NCBI GenBank assembly: GCA_000405605.1 | Contig: ASPA01000002.1 | Location: forward strand, 27,557 to 91,556 | Direction: 5' to 3' | Length of the DNA stretch: 64,000 nucleotides | Source of the DNA: Atribacteria bacterium SCGC AAA255-G05 | Lineage (GTDB): Bacteria; Atribacterota; Phoenicimicrobiia; Phoenicimicrobiales; Phoenicimicrobiaceae | In this document: positions 17,888 to 26,186 of the stretch, in pieces | Layout of the letters: the number at the start of each line of letters is the position of its first letter | Numbering within the stretch: position 1 is the stretch's first letter | Notes under the pieces: generated by a model | Seen by the model: the letters and a program-made list of their open reading frames with translations, nothing else | Told to the model about the DNA's origin: nothing | The model's database searches: none | Translations under genes and position numbers: made by a program

Positions 17888-18114
17888 AATGGAAAGAACT
17901 TTTTAATGAGCAATTAGTTGACTTTTTTAATAAGCCGAATCCTCGACAATTTATACACATAACATATGGTTCTGTTTTACAGGCAAAGAATGATGAAGGA
18001 AAATATATCTTTAAAGGTAGGATTTATCAGATTTTATTCTGCCATGAAGAAGACTATTATCGGGAACTTTCTGATCATATTAGAAAACATTTAGAATTTT
18101 TAATTAGTATTTAG
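17888..18114 (+). pseudogene. C-terminal fragment resembling tagaturonate epimerase (UxaE-like)
   Basis: Open frame without a start, beginning directly after the dehydrogenase stop and ending TAG 18112-18114. Its sequence NPRQFIHITYGSVLQAKND, then GRIYQILFCHEEDYY, resembles the end of UxaE-type tagaturonate/fructuronate epimerases. Only about 75 residues of a protein of about 480 remain. Presence fits uronate breakdown feeding KdgK and KDPG aldolase. Deletion joined it to the upstream gene. The family match is from memory of the motif and is moderate. Confidence 0.5.
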
Positions 18115-18401
18115 TATTGTGTATTATATAGCGAAAAATAAAAAGCGAAAAGCACAAAACAAAATTTGTATCTCGTATCTCGAGATCTTATCTCGTATAT
18201 TAGTGTAAAGCGGATAGATTTAAAAAGAAATATACAATGCTCTATTTATAAATGATTCTAAATTATAATTTTCGCTTAATTGGTCGTTTTGCCTTGCAAT
18301 CAAAAAGTCTGTTTTAACTAACTAACAAGATAACTGAATAATTTACTATCTATGAAACCATTGAACTTAAGGAGGAAAAGTTAATACAAGGGAATTTGAA
18401 G
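18115..18401. other. AT-rich spacer with short repeated TATCTCG words
   Basis: Contains a cluster of TATCTCGTATCTCGAGATCT-type words near 18168-18199 but no gene I can support. A good ribosome binding site (AAGGAGGAAAAG) near 18370 belongs to the following broken SDR gene. Confidence 0.4.
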
Positions 18402-18690
18402 ATGTTTAGCCTCGAAGGGAAGACTGCAGTGATTACTGGTGATGCAAAGGTTTTAGAATTTGCTATTGCCCCATGGGATTAGGCAAGGTAGGGACCAAAG
18501 TAGCCCTATGTGATATTGCAAATGCCAATAAAGTTGCAAAGCAATTGTAAGAGCATGGAGTAACAGCTAAAGGATATTATATAAATGTAATGGATATAGA
18601 AAAAATACAGTCCTGCAGAGATGAGGTAATCAGAGATTTTGGTAAAGTTGATATTTTGCTTAATGCCGCCAGAGAGAACACAAATAATAA
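18402..18690 (+). pseudogene. Truncated short-chain dehydrogenase (SDR) gene
   Basis: Starts ATG 18402 after an AAGGAGG site and reads MFSLEGKTAVITGDAKVL, a typical SDR start (glycine motif partly altered). A stop and frame change follow near 18478. Further pieces read GTKVALCDIAN, an in-frame TAA at 18548-18550, then EHGVTAKGYYINVMD and VIRDFGKVDILLNAA, the SDR NAG-motif region. The remaining two thirds, including the YxxxK active site, are missing. It resembles gluconate 5-dehydrogenase/KduD-type SDRs, in keeping with the sugar-acid setting. Confidence 0.7.
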
Positions 18691-18708
18691 GTTACTATTA
18701 ATATACAA

Positions 18709-18759
18709 GGGGTTTGATTTATCAACCCCGTGAACCCTGGGTCGGATAAATCCGGTCCC
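18709..18759. repeat. REP-like double palindrome
   Basis: Two adjacent imperfect palindromes: 18709-18729 (GGGGTTTGAT against ATCAACCCC) and 18739-18759 (GGGTCGGAT against ATCCGGTCCC). Related short words occur at 52889-52909 (GGGTCGGATGAATCCGACCC) and near 56998-57020. This looks like a dispersed intergenic repeat family. Confidence 0.6.
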
Positions 18760-18877
18760 TATTCTAAAAAAATAATTTATACAAAAAGTTTTGAATTTAA
18801 AATTATTGTTTTTTGCTTTTAACTTCAGCCTTTTAACTTAACCAAATACTAAAGATTAATTAAAGAGGAGGATTAAT

Positions 18878-20161
18878 GTGCTGTCAATTGAGAATCTTAA
18901 TGGAGATTTAACAAATAAACAATTAGAGGGAATCATAAAGGAAAGTCTAAAGGATTTTAACGCGATAAAACGAGTTCTCCTAATTCATCCTGATTATACC
19001 AGAATAGATTTCTCAAATAGATTGGTTCCTCTCATATATCAAGAATTAAAAAATAGAGGTATGAAACAGATTGATTCTTTAAATGCCGGTGGTACTCACC
19101 GAGCAATGACGGAGAAGGAAATTCGAAGTAAGTTGGGCATTTCTTCTCAGGTTAGTTTTGATAATTATTACAACCATGAATATAGTAACCCTCAAAAACT
19201 AGTAACTGTGGGGGAGATTCCCGCCTTTTTTGTAGCAGAAAAAACTCAGGGAGAACTCTCTCAGTCTATCCAGGTAGTGGTAAATAAATTAATTACCGAA
19301 GATTATGATTTGATTATTGCCTTAAGCGGGACAGTTCCCCATGAAGCTGCCGGTTATGCGGGAGGACTAAAGGTCTTTTTCCCGGGAATTTCCGGTCCGG
19401 AAGTAATAGATTTGCTTCACTGGACGGCAGTACTAATTGGCATTCCTCAGGTTATCGGAACTGTCGATAACACTACTCGAGAAGTAATAAATAAAGGTTC
19501 TTCTTATATATTTAGTAAGATAAAAGCACCGACAATTTCTTTTAATATGGTTTCTGGAGAAAAAGAACATCGAGCAATACCAAAAGGCTTATATGTAGGT
19601 TTGGGATTCGATGGCTTTATCGAGGCCTATAAACAAGCAGCAAGAGCAAGCTCTCAGCTCCACGTAACTTATTTAAATGAATCTCTTAAAGTCGCTGTTC
19701 AGGTCATTGACAAAAATTATGATGAGATTTGGACTGCTGGGAAAGGTTCCTATAAATTGCAGAGCCCGGGAGTAATGGCCCCAGGAGGAGAGATAATTAT
19801 CTACGCCCCTCATATCAAGTGTTTTCATTCCCGATCGAAGATGGATTTTGTCTTAAGGCAAATAGGTTATCATTGTAAGGATTATGTAAAAAAGTATTTA
19901 GAATTAAATCCTGAGTTTAGTAAAAATATAGCTGCTCATGTGATATGTGTTAGAGGAGAAGGGAGTTTTGATATTAATTCCGGGAAGGAAGAGTTTAATT
20001 TTAAAGTCACTTTAGCTACCGGAATTTCTAAAGAAATTTGTGAATCAGTAGGATTAGGTTATCGGCATCCTGATTCAATTCACCAAAAAGATTTCATCGG
20101 ACCAGGAAAACTGTGGATTGAAAATGGAGGAAAATATCTTTATAAAATAAAAGATTGTTAG
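18878..20161 (+). CDS. Lactate racemase (LarA)-like DUF2088 protein
   Basis: A 427-residue protein starting with GTG after an AGAGGAGG site. LarA-type motifs: HPDYTR at 37-42, NAGGTHR at 69-75, and TVPHEAAGYAGGLKVFFPG at 152-170. In LarA of Lactobacillus the nickel-pincer enzyme uses His174, Lys184 and His200; here H155, K165 and H181 keep exactly the same spacing. Relatives act on various 2-hydroxy acids, so a sugar-acid epimerase or racemase fits the neighbourhood. Cofactor-making genes larB, larC and larE are not in the window. Confidence 0.8.
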   Translation: MLSIENLNGDLTNKQLEGIIKESLKDFNAIKRVLLIHPDYTRIDFSNRLVPLIYQELKNRGMKQIDSLNAGGTHRAMTEKEIRSKLGISSQVSFDNYYNHEYSNPQKLVTVGEIPAFFVAEKTQGELSQSIQVVVNKLITEDYDLIIALSGTVPHEAAGYAGGLKVFFPGISGPEVIDLLHWTAVLIGIPQVIGTVDNTTREVINKGSSYIFSKIKAPTISFNMVSGEKEHRAIPKGLYVGLGFDGFIEAYKQAARASSQLHVTYLNESLKVAVQVIDKNYDEIWTAGKGSYKLQSPGVMAPGGEIIIYAPHIKCFHSRSKMDFVLRQIGYHCKDYVKKYLELNPEFSKNIAAHVICVRGEGSFDINSGKEEFNFKVTLATGISKEICESVGLGYRHPDSIHQKDFIGPGKLWIENGGKYLYKIKDC

Positions 20162-20348
20162 AATCCAAATCTATCTTAAGCAATCATCCTATAATCGGTA
20201 AAATAACCACAAAGGAGGAGGTTATTTGAAATTACTTGTGTAGTACGGATTTCCGCCATAAAAACGTTTCACTAATATATTGATAAATATCTTTTGTTTT
20301 TTTACCTCTTTTATAATAAATCATAATAGAATAATAATGTAATAATAA
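20162..20348. other. Gene-less stretch with an orphan ribosome binding site
   Basis: AAAGGAGGAGG near 20212-20222 is followed by TTG and only five codons before TAG, so a former gene start remains without a gene. The rest is AT-rich with no supported feature. Confidence 0.4.
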
Positions 20349-20603
20349 ACACCTATACCTTGTATTACTGGAACTTTAAATATAGACATCTATAATAACT
20401 ATACTTATCGGGTATATATAGATGATGTACTATGGGGAACGAGTGATTGGAATGGGGATATTACGCTTGATAATGTTCCTCTCGGATATCATAATATTCA
20501 TGTTCAATCTACTGCATTTCCTTATTATTATATTGGCGATACTGATACAACCATCAATTGCGGAGTAAATAATGTATATATTATGGTATTTTGTAGTATA
20601 TAA
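20349..20603 (+). pseudogene. C-terminal fragment of a surface/lipoprotein-type protein
   Basis: Open without start from 20349 to TAA 20601-20603. It reads TPIPCITGTLNIDIYNN, then RVYIDDVLWGTSDWNGDI and VPLGYHNIHVQST, a beta-rich repeat similar in style to PEGA or carboxypeptidase-regulatory-like domains of secreted proteins. The N-terminal part and signal sequence are missing. It borders the first lipoprotein unit, so it may be an eroded member of that surface-protein island. Confidence 0.5.
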
Positions 20604-20832
20604 ATAATTACATGTGAAGTAGACATCTTAAAATTTATAAATTAAACCCAAATTTAACTATATAAAAATTAAAAATAAAGCAGTACGCTTTTAAATTAAA
20701 AGGACAATTCAATATTTTCCATCATCATATTCTCCTTAAAAGTTCTGAAAGCGTCCAATAGGGGGAGCCAGACAATAACATAGACAGACTTTCTTTGTTG
20801 AGGTTCTGCCTTTTTAAATTCTTAATATACAC

Positions 20833-20970
20833 CAATTGCTTCTTCTAACTTCCGATACACTTTTTCAGTTTCCTCACTCATACAAAAAGTTCGAAAATCG
20901 TTCTGTCTGGCCGACCATTTATAGATAGATGAATATTAGCCCTTTAGCATTTCGCCGAAGGGCTTTTTTA
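20833..20970. repeat. Dispersed repeat R, copy 1, ending in a terminator
   Basis: First of four longer copies (others 25393-25531, 26953-27093, 36761-36842; a terminator-only piece at 32928-32980). Shared core: a stretch with TTCTTCTAACTTC, ACTTTTTCAGTTTC, AAAAAGTTCGAAAATCG and CTGGCCGACCAT. It ends with a stem AGCCCTT (20938-20944) and AAGGGCT (20958-20964) followed by TTTTT, a clear + strand terminator. On the minus strand a short frame, here MSEETEKVYRKLEEAIG, is kept in all copies. Confidence 0.85.
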
Positions 20971-20991
20971 TTTTCATAAATTATTTTTCTT

Positions 20992-21028
20992 AAAAAGAAG
21001 GATTTTTAAATAGACTTGTAGTATAAAG
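20992..21028 (+). promoter_or_regulatory. Promoter-like module before riboswitch unit A
   Basis: AAAAAGAAGGATTTTT at 20992-21007, a 14-base gap, then TATAAAG at 21022-21028. The same module with the same gap occurs at 25552-25588 and, with a TATATA box, at 33004-33039. A minus-strand version is at 54997-54961. Transcription would start near 21035, about 90 bases before the glycine aptamer. Confidence 0.6.
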
Positions 21029-21125
21029 AAAACAGTATGTTAAAAAAATAGGTAATTATGTTTTTCGTCCAAGCATAATATCTATTTTTCTACAATCACC
21101 TAAAAAAAAGAATATCGTAATCTGT

Positions 21126-21366
21126 ATGAAGGTAACAGAAGAGATCTTTTCTTTTCACCATAAAAGAAAAGGAGCCGAAGAGGTAAGATACCACAAACAT
21201 CCAAACTTTCAGGCAAAAGGACCGTTACCGGACAGAACTCTGGAGAGCTTTATACCAAAAAGCACCGAAGGGGCAATTCCTGATCTTTAGGAAAACTTAT
21301 ACAAATTTTACTAAAAAGAAATATTTCAATTTTTTGGGAAGAATCTTTCAGGTAAAAGGACAGAGC
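21126..21366 (+). promoter_or_regulatory. Tandem glycine riboswitch, copy A
   Basis: Two glycine aptamers in series. Aptamer 1 (about 21128-21228) has GGAGCCGAAGAGG and TTTCAGGCAAAAGGACCG; aptamer 2 (about 21229-21366) has CTCTGGAGAGCTTTA, GCACCGAAGGGGCAA and TTTCAGGTAAAAGGACAGAG. These are the conserved core words of the gcvT-type glycine riboswitch. The last stem strand GGACAGAG can instead pair with CTCTGTCC at 21392-21399 to form a terminator, so glycine should allow read-through. No glycine-cleavage or glycine-transport gene follows; a c-di-GMP-like aptamer and lipoprotein genes do. Confidence 0.92.
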
Positions 21367-21409
21367 AAGAATAGCAATATAACTATTTTTACTCTGTCCT
21401 TTTTTATTT
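21358..21409 (+). terminator. Glycine riboswitch expression-platform terminator, copy A
   Basis: GGACAGAG (21358-21365) pairs with CTCTGTCC (21392-21399), inner AATAG/CTATT, followed by TTTTTTATTTT. It competes with the closing stem of aptamer 2. Confidence 0.85.
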
Positions 21410-21416
21410 TTACGAT

Positions 21417-21546
21417 GAACAGTCTATGCAAATACTTAAAAGTTGATAAAGGTAAACTATTCCGAAAGAATAGGGCGCAAAGTTATGGATCAAAATATTG
21501 TTTATTCTCAGACAATATTATGACCTCCAGACTGCTGGGTTTTTTG
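21417..21546 (+). promoter_or_regulatory. c-di-GMP-I (GEMM)-like riboswitch, copy A
   Basis: Core words of GEMM RNAs appear in order: GGTAAACTATTC, a CGAAAG capped stem (CTATTC/GAATAG), GGGCGCAAAG, then GTTATGGATC as tetraloop receptor side. The closing stem is CAGTCT (about 21420-21425) with AGACTG (about 21529-21534). A short hairpin CCAGACTGCTGG followed by TTTTTT at the 3' end could be its terminator. Of the three copies this one keeps the GGxCGCAAAG core best but departs at the CTAAG receptor. The family is known to control surface and motility genes. Confidence 0.62.
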
Positions 21547-21721
21547 TGTGAGTGAATAGAAAGTAAAACTTAGGGAGGTATTGGATTATAAAAAATTAAG
21601 AAACATGTATTTAATATAATAAACCAGGGAAAAATAAATAAAAGGAGGTGATATCTTTTCTTTTGTTGCAATAATCTAAAATTGCATTTAAATATTATTT
21701 TAAAAAATGGAGGAAATTGTA

Positions 21722-22189
21722 GTGAAAAAAGTAAATTATTTAGTTTTCGCAGGATTACTACTTTGTATTCTTTTTTTGTTGACTGGTTGCACCGCACCTT
21801 CAATTGACTTAACTCCCGAGGAAGAGATAAATGCTCTAATTGATAAATTTGGCGCTGGCTTTGTAGAAGAGGATGTTAATAAAGTGCTCTCCTGCTGTCA
21901 TTTTCCTTTCTTGATAGACCATTATAACTGGGAGAATGCTTATCTATATACCTTAAGTTCTTATCAATATAAATTGGAGAATATGTTTGCCAATAATGAT
22001 TGTTATATTGATGAATTTATCAATCGAGATATAACTTTTTCCAGCAATTTAGAAGCCGTAGTGGAAGCGACTGAACATGTTGAATATGAACTTGATCCCA
22101 TAATAAAATATGATAAGGTCCGCTTAATTTGTATCAAGGAAGGTGGAAGTTGGAAAATATCCGAATATATATTTCTTGAGGGAGAATAA
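21722..22189 (+). CDS. Lipoprotein with NTF2/SnoaL-like domain
   Basis: About 155 residues. I choose GTG at 21722: the GGAGG at 21709-21713 then lies at the right distance; the upstream ATG at 21707 overlaps that site. A signal peptide with lipobox LLTGC gives a membrane-anchored lipoprotein. The mature part EEEINALIDKFGAGFVEEDV and a final GGSWKISEYIFLEG resemble NTF2-like (SnoaL/DUF4440) folds. It is the first gene after riboswitch unit A. Function unknown; likely cell-surface. Confidence 0.75.
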   Translation: MKKVNYLVFAGLLLCILFLLTGCTAPSIDLTPEEEINALIDKFGAGFVEEDVNKVLSCCHFPFLIDHYNWENAYLYTLSSYQYKLENMFANNDCYIDEFINRDITFSSNLEAVVEATEHVEYELDPIIKYDKVRLICIKEGGSWKISEYIFLEGE

Positions 22190-22802
22190 TCCTAATTCTT
22201 AGCCGTATTAGTCAAATATTTAGATTTAGTTCAAATCACGAACCAGTTTATAAAAATATCAAACTTATTAAACTATTTAAAAATTAAAAAATTTAAAAGG
22301 AGTGATTAGAAAATGATGAAAGCAAAAAGAACATGGATAGTATTATTTATTATTGCATTAACTTTAATAGTAATTTTAGCTGGGTGTAGCGGAGTACCTA
22401 AAATAGCCCAGTTAGGTATAGTTGCCGATCCAAACCCAGTACCTTGTTCCAGTGAAGACGGGAAATGGTATTATATGATGAATATTAGCGAAAGCAATGG
22501 GGTAGGGGTTACCATAGCCAGCTTAACTTTCACTAATTACAACCAAGAAAATGAGTTAGCAGATACAACAATTCTTGATGCAGAAGAATTTTTTGAATGG
22601 TTTGAAACAGATTATATTCCCGCTTTTTCCACAATCCAGAATGGAATTGAGCATTCAGGTACATCCGTATATTCTATTGTAAGAGTCGCAGGAATAGATG
22701 ATAACGATAATCCGGTTGAAGCAACAATTAGATGTAAATGGCAAGTAGAAATGCACCTTGCGCGGAAAACAATTTTGCACCTCCTAGAAAGAAAAAAATG
22801 GC

Positions 22803-23543
22803 TTAATCCTCCTCTTCTTTTTGGATTCTAAATGATTCTCCACTTAAATTAAATACTTTGGAATGATGGAGCAACCGGTCTAGCATGGCTACGGTCATCA
22901 CTTCATCACCCATCATTTCCGCCCACTCATCAAATCTTTTATTAGAAGTGATAATGACAGATGCCTTCTCATAAAGCTCACTTATCAGATTAAAAAATAG
23001 ATTAGCCTCCTTTCTCTCTATTGGCGTGTAGCCTATCTCATCGATAATCATCAGATCCGCTTTTAAGATACGGTTCACTCTAAAGCCCGCCTTACGCTGA
23101 ATATCGGCCATCTTTAACAGCTTAATAAGGGAGGCCACCCGTTCAAAGCATACCGTGTAGCCTGCCTGTATAGCCTTTAGTCCAAGGGCTATGGATAGAT
23201 GCGTTTTCCCCAGGCCAGGTGGTCCAAAAAACAATAGGTTGGTATGATTATCCAGCCATAGGAAATCCAGAAGAGCCGATAGATCTGATTTTGTGATGCC
23301 TTTTACTCTAGCAAATTGGAAATTATCCAGGTCTTTTTCTACCGGAAAATGGGCTCCTGCCAGATTCCGTTTAAGCTTTCTTTCTGTCCGGTAATCTATC
23401 TCTGCCTTTAAAAGAAGGTCCAAGAAACTCAAATAGGATATTTTCTTTTCTTCGGCCTCAGTTATCTCATTATCCAGATTAGGGATCATTCCTTTCAGCT
23501 TTAAGTTTTCCAGTAGGCTGACTATCTGCTGATATTTTTTCAT
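22803..23543 (-). CDS. istB: IS21 transposition helper ATPase IstB
   Basis: A 246-residue AAA+ ATPase of the IstB/DnaC type. Walker A GPPGLGKTH (about residues 106-114) and Walker B LMIIDEIGY are clear, and the C-terminal sensor region ends with RLLHHSKVFNLSGESFR. IstB binds DNA with IstA and directs target choice. Its ATG overlaps the istA stop (ATGA), the usual coupled layout. Length is normal and no lesion is seen, so it should be active. Confidence 0.93.
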   Translation of the reverse strand: MKKYQQIVSLLENLKLKGMIPNLDNEITEAEEKKISYLSFLDLLLKAEIDYRTERKLKRNLAGAHFPVEKDLDNFQFARVKGITKSDLSALLDFLWLDNHTNLLFFGPPGLGKTHLSIALGLKAIQAGYTVCFERVASLIKLLKMADIQRKAGFRVNRILKADLMIIDEIGYTPIERKEANLFFNLISELYEKASVIITSNKRFDEWAEMMGDEVMTVAMLDRLLHHSKVFNLSGESFRIQKEEED

Positions 23544-25090
23544 GGCCGGACCTCCGAGGCATTTACCAGAGCACGGTAAACTCCGATATCTCTCTTTTCT
23601 ACTTGAAATTCCTTCTTCTCCCGGGGGATACCCCTTAAGTTACAGACAATTTTTACCCTTGGTAGTGCTAATTCGGCTTCCTGTTGGTAATACTGATAAG
23701 TATCGTATAGATTTGCCATAGAGTAAGTCCGGTTTTCCAGACATAGAGCTATAGCCTGTCCTAGATGCTCTTTTTCTATTCCCTGGGAGAATTTCTTTAG
23801 TGCATCATGATACTGATCCCGGAAATAGCGGGTATACATTTGAAAGTTTTTATCTACAAATTCACTCCAGCTATCTAAGGCAAAAAGTCTCTTTAGCTCC
23901 TCTTTTAATTGCTTCTGGTTAAGCTCTTTATGGTGGCATCGGGCCCGGTTGGCTATCCGGCTTCCCGGAATAGGAGATATAGTATGTTCTGCTATCTTTT
24001 CTCCGGTACGGATGTCGTAGATAAAAAGTCTTTCTGCGGTTTTATAGATATCTACTTCCCGCTCCCGGTATTCCAAGGGGACCGGATACTTACAAGAATT
24101 CACCGATATCTCGCCTGTAATATCTGCTTTCCGCCTCTCTCTGGCATTTAAGTTATCTTTCCGGTAAAGGGAATTTTTCAAAGTCCTTAAATAGGCCTTC
24201 TCTTCGCTAAACATTTCTTGAGGGATACGCCGGGTGGCCAGTGAAATCTTGCCATTGGCCCGCCGGTTCAACCATCTTAACAGCCTTTCCTTAGCCTCTT
24301 CAATGTTTTCAAAATCTCTTATCTTTAAAAAGTTTCTCTTCACAAACTTAATCAGATTCTCTATCTTCCCTTTGCTCTCCGGGTCATTCTTCCGGCAGAC
24401 ATACATCTTTAAACACATTTCTTCTATAAACTGCTTAAAATCCTTAGTATAGATGATATCTCCCCGGTTTTCACTTACTACCATCACCTTATCCTGGTCT
24501 ATTACTATTTCTTCGGGTATTCCCTCTATATACTCAAAACAATCCAGGAGATGATTGATTAAATCCAGAGTAGTAAAGGGTCTATCCTGCAGGGCAGCGT
24601 ATTTGTAGCGGCTGGCAGATAAAACCGCTGCAAAGATATAGAGCTTTAAGCCACTTCTAGTACGGTATTCTCCGAAATCAATCTGCAGCTGCTTGCCGTA
24701 GGGAAGTTCTGCCACCGGAGAATATATCCGCTTATTGCCATTTAATTTCAGCTGTTCTGTCTCTAGCAGGAAACTAATATAGCTGCGGAAACTCCTCTCC
24801 GTACCCGGCAAAGACCCTAATTTCTCTTCAAGATAATCATACACTGCCGATTTTTCCAGGTTTTGAAAATTATTTACCTGGTATAGATCAAGAATAGGGG
24901 ACAGGTAAGTCTCAAATAACTTGCTCCGATATCTCACTTTTTCTATATAGCGAGCGTATTTTTTCTCTGACATATCGTAATATTTAAAGACTGTCCGCTT
25001 GTTTAATCCGGTTTCTCTTACAATGTCTGCTTTGGTAAATCCTCTTCTCTTAAAATGCTGAATCTTTTGATACATAATCTTGTTAACCAT
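23540..25090 (-). CDS. istA: IS21 transposase IstA
   Basis: A 516-residue DDE transposase. An N-terminal helix-turn-helix (RRGFTKADIVRETGLNKRTV) is followed by the integrase core with D in LQIDFGEY, D in IVIDQDKV and E in KGKIENLIKF, and a C-terminal IstA domain. It cuts and joins IS ends. No frameshift or stop; with istB it forms a complete element. It differs clearly from the second IstA at 28157, so two IS21 lineages are present. Confidence 0.92.
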   Translation of the reverse strand: MVNKIMYQKIQHFKRRGFTKADIVRETGLNKRTVFKYYDMSEKKYARYIEKVRYRSKLFETYLSPILDLYQVNNFQNLEKSAVYDYLEEKLGSLPGTERSFRSYISFLLETEQLKLNGNKRIYSPVAELPYGKQLQIDFGEYRTRSGLKLYIFAAVLSASRYKYAALQDRPFTTLDLINHLLDCFEYIEGIPEEIVIDQDKVMVVSENRGDIIYTKDFKQFIEEMCLKMYVCRKNDPESKGKIENLIKFVKRNFLKIRDFENIEEAKERLLRWLNRRANGKISLATRRIPQEMFSEEKAYLRTLKNSLYRKDNLNARERRKADITGEISVNSCKYPVPLEYREREVDIYKTAERLFIYDIRTGEKIAEHTISPIPGSRIANRARCHHKELNQKQLKEELKRLFALDSWSEFVDKNFQMYTRYFRDQYHDALKKFSQGIEKEHLGQAIALCLENRTYSMANLYDTYQYYQQEAELALPRVKIVCNLRGIPREKKEFQVEKRDIGVYRALVNASEVRP

Positions 25091-25232
25091 AGATCAGTCC
25101 TTTCCTTATAGTAATGATTCTTATTCATACTATAGTAAAGAACTGTTTGTCTTAAAAGGTGCATTTTTATTTTCCACCTTAGGTGCATTTTAGTTTACCA
25201 TTTCCATTAGAATAGATTATCTTCCTGAGTAG

Positions 25233-25392
25233 AATTATATAACTATAATAGAACAAAAAACATTACTTTAATAAGAGGGGCACTTCGGTGTCCCTTTTTG
25301 CATTCTGAACCTATTTAATAGGAAGTATGGGTTAATTAAAAAAGGTAAGACTTATTTTAATAGTCATTCTGTTTTATAATTTCCAACAGATC
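25233..25392. other. Short spacer after the split lipoprotein gene
   Basis: Contains a weak terminator-like word, GAGGGGCACTTCGGTGTCCCTTTTTGC at its core (GGGGCACTTCGGTGTCCC stem near 25276-25293 followed by TTTTT), which would end the lipoprotein transcript of unit A. Confidence 0.6.
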
Positions 25393-25531
25393 CCAATTAA
25401 TTCTTCTAACCTTTGACACACTTTTTCAGTTTCATCACTCATGCAAAAAGTTCGAAAATCGTTCTGTTTGGCCGACCATTAATAGATAGATGAATATTAG
25501 CCTTTTGGCATTTGCTGAAGGGCTTTTTTGT
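25393..25531. repeat. Dispersed repeat R, copy 2, ending in a terminator
   Basis: Same core words as copy 1; the terminator stem AGCCTTTTGGC...GCTGAAGGGCT (25499-25524) runs into TTTTTT. Minus-strand short frame here MSDETEKVCQRLEELIG. Confidence 0.85.
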
Positions 25532-25551
25532 TTTTTTGAATTATTTTATAG

Positions 25552-25588
25552 AAAAAGAAGGATTTTTGAATAGACTTGTAGTATAAAG
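25552..25588 (+). promoter_or_regulatory. Promoter-like module before riboswitch unit B
   Basis: AAAAAGAAGGATTTTT at 25552-25567 and TATAAAG at 25582-25588, 14-base gap, as in unit A. Confidence 0.6.
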
Positions 25589-25621
25589 ATAATAATGTGT
25601 TAAAAAAAATTAAATATCGTA

Positions 25622-25868
25622 ACCTGTATGAAAGTAACGGGAGAGACCTTTTCTTTCCATCATAAAAGAAAAGGAGCCGAAGAGGAAAGATGTCAAAAGT
25701 ATCCAAACTTTCAGGCCAAAGGACCGTTACCGGACAGAACTCTGGAGAGCTTTATATTAAAAAGCACCGAAGGGGCAATTCCTACTCTTTAAGAAAACCC
25801 ATACAGAGTTTACTAAAAGAACTATCTCCTAATTTCTTAGGAAGAATCTTTCAGGTAAAAGGACAGAG
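25622..25868 (+). promoter_or_regulatory. Tandem glycine riboswitch, copy B
   Basis: Both aptamers are present: GGAGCCGAAGAGG and TTTCAGGCCAAAGGACCG for the first, CTCTGGAGAGC, GCACCGAAGGGGCAA and TTTCAGGTAAAAGGACAG for the second. The core looks intact. The terminator partner is weakened (TTTTGTCC instead of CTCTGTCC, 25896-25903), so control may leak. A c-di-GMP-like aptamer and the DUF1566 lipoprotein gene follow. Confidence 0.92.
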
Positions 25869-25912
25869 CAAGCAAGTAATATAACTATTCTTATTTTGTC
25901 CTTTTTATTTTT
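25861..25912 (+). terminator. Weakened expression-platform terminator, copy B
   Basis: GGACA (25861-25865) pairs with TGTCC (near 25897-25901) and CAAG with CTTA/CTTG-like bases inside; then TTTTTATTTTTAT. Three outer pairs seen in copies A and C are lost. Confidence 0.6.
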
Positions 25913-25917
25913 ATGTT

Positions 25918-26036
25918 GAACAGTCTATGCAAATACTTAAAAGTTGATAAAGGTAAACTATTCCGAAAGGATAGAGAACAAGGTTATGGATCTAAGAATA
26001 GGTTAAGGTGAAATAAATTAAGTGTACTGCTGAGAG
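25918..26036 (+). promoter_or_regulatory. c-di-GMP-I (GEMM)-like riboswitch, copy B
   Basis: GGTAAACTATTCC, GAAA-capped stem, ACAAGG in place of GCAAAG, and GGATCTAAG receptor word. Closing CAGT pairs with ACTG (near 26026). The core change at the GCAAAG segment may impair binding. No terminator directly follows, so regulation, if any, would be by other means. Confidence 0.5.
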
Positions 26037-26186
26037 GATTAAAAAATAAAAAAGGAAGGAGTGATTGATAGGATAATATAAAAAATACAAATAAATTATT
26101 AATTTCGACTTTTATTTAAAATTTGTTACAGACTAAAGGCATAGATTGCTTTTTTAATAAAATAATTAAAAAGGAGTTATTTAAAA

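Larger units (their letters stand above)
22733..25206 (-). mobile_element. IS21-family insertion sequence, copy 1
   Basis: Ends TG...CA: TGTAAATGG at 22733-22741 and, reverse-complemented, TGGAAATGG at 25206-25198. Each end has repeated AAATGCACC words. A 5-bp target duplication TTAGA flanks it (22728-22732 and 25207-25211). It is 2474 bp and carries istA and istB on the minus strand. A near-identical solo end lies at 62046-62100. Confidence 0.93.
22313..25232 (+). pseudogene. Lipoprotein of the DPNPVP family, split by an IS21 element
   Basis: The N-terminal part (22313-22732) has a signal peptide with lipobox ILAGC, then DPNPVPCSSEDGKWYYMM, ISESNGVGVT and DNPVEATIR. IS21 copy 1 (22733-25206) follows. 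The lost end, IDYLPE and stop, is at 25212-25232. Removing the IS and one TTAGA copy restores ...VEATIRIDYLPE, matching the intact paralogues at 33826 and 34474 (endings RVDYLPK, RVDLLPE). As it stands, translation runs into the IS and adds a foreign tail to 22831. The mutation looks recent because both halves are otherwise intact. Confidence 0.9.

Noticed and set aside
21334..21555. 73-codon open frame across the riboswitch region (and a similar one at 25690-25884)
   Set aside because: These overlap the aptamers and terminators, whose conserved RNA words explain the sequence.
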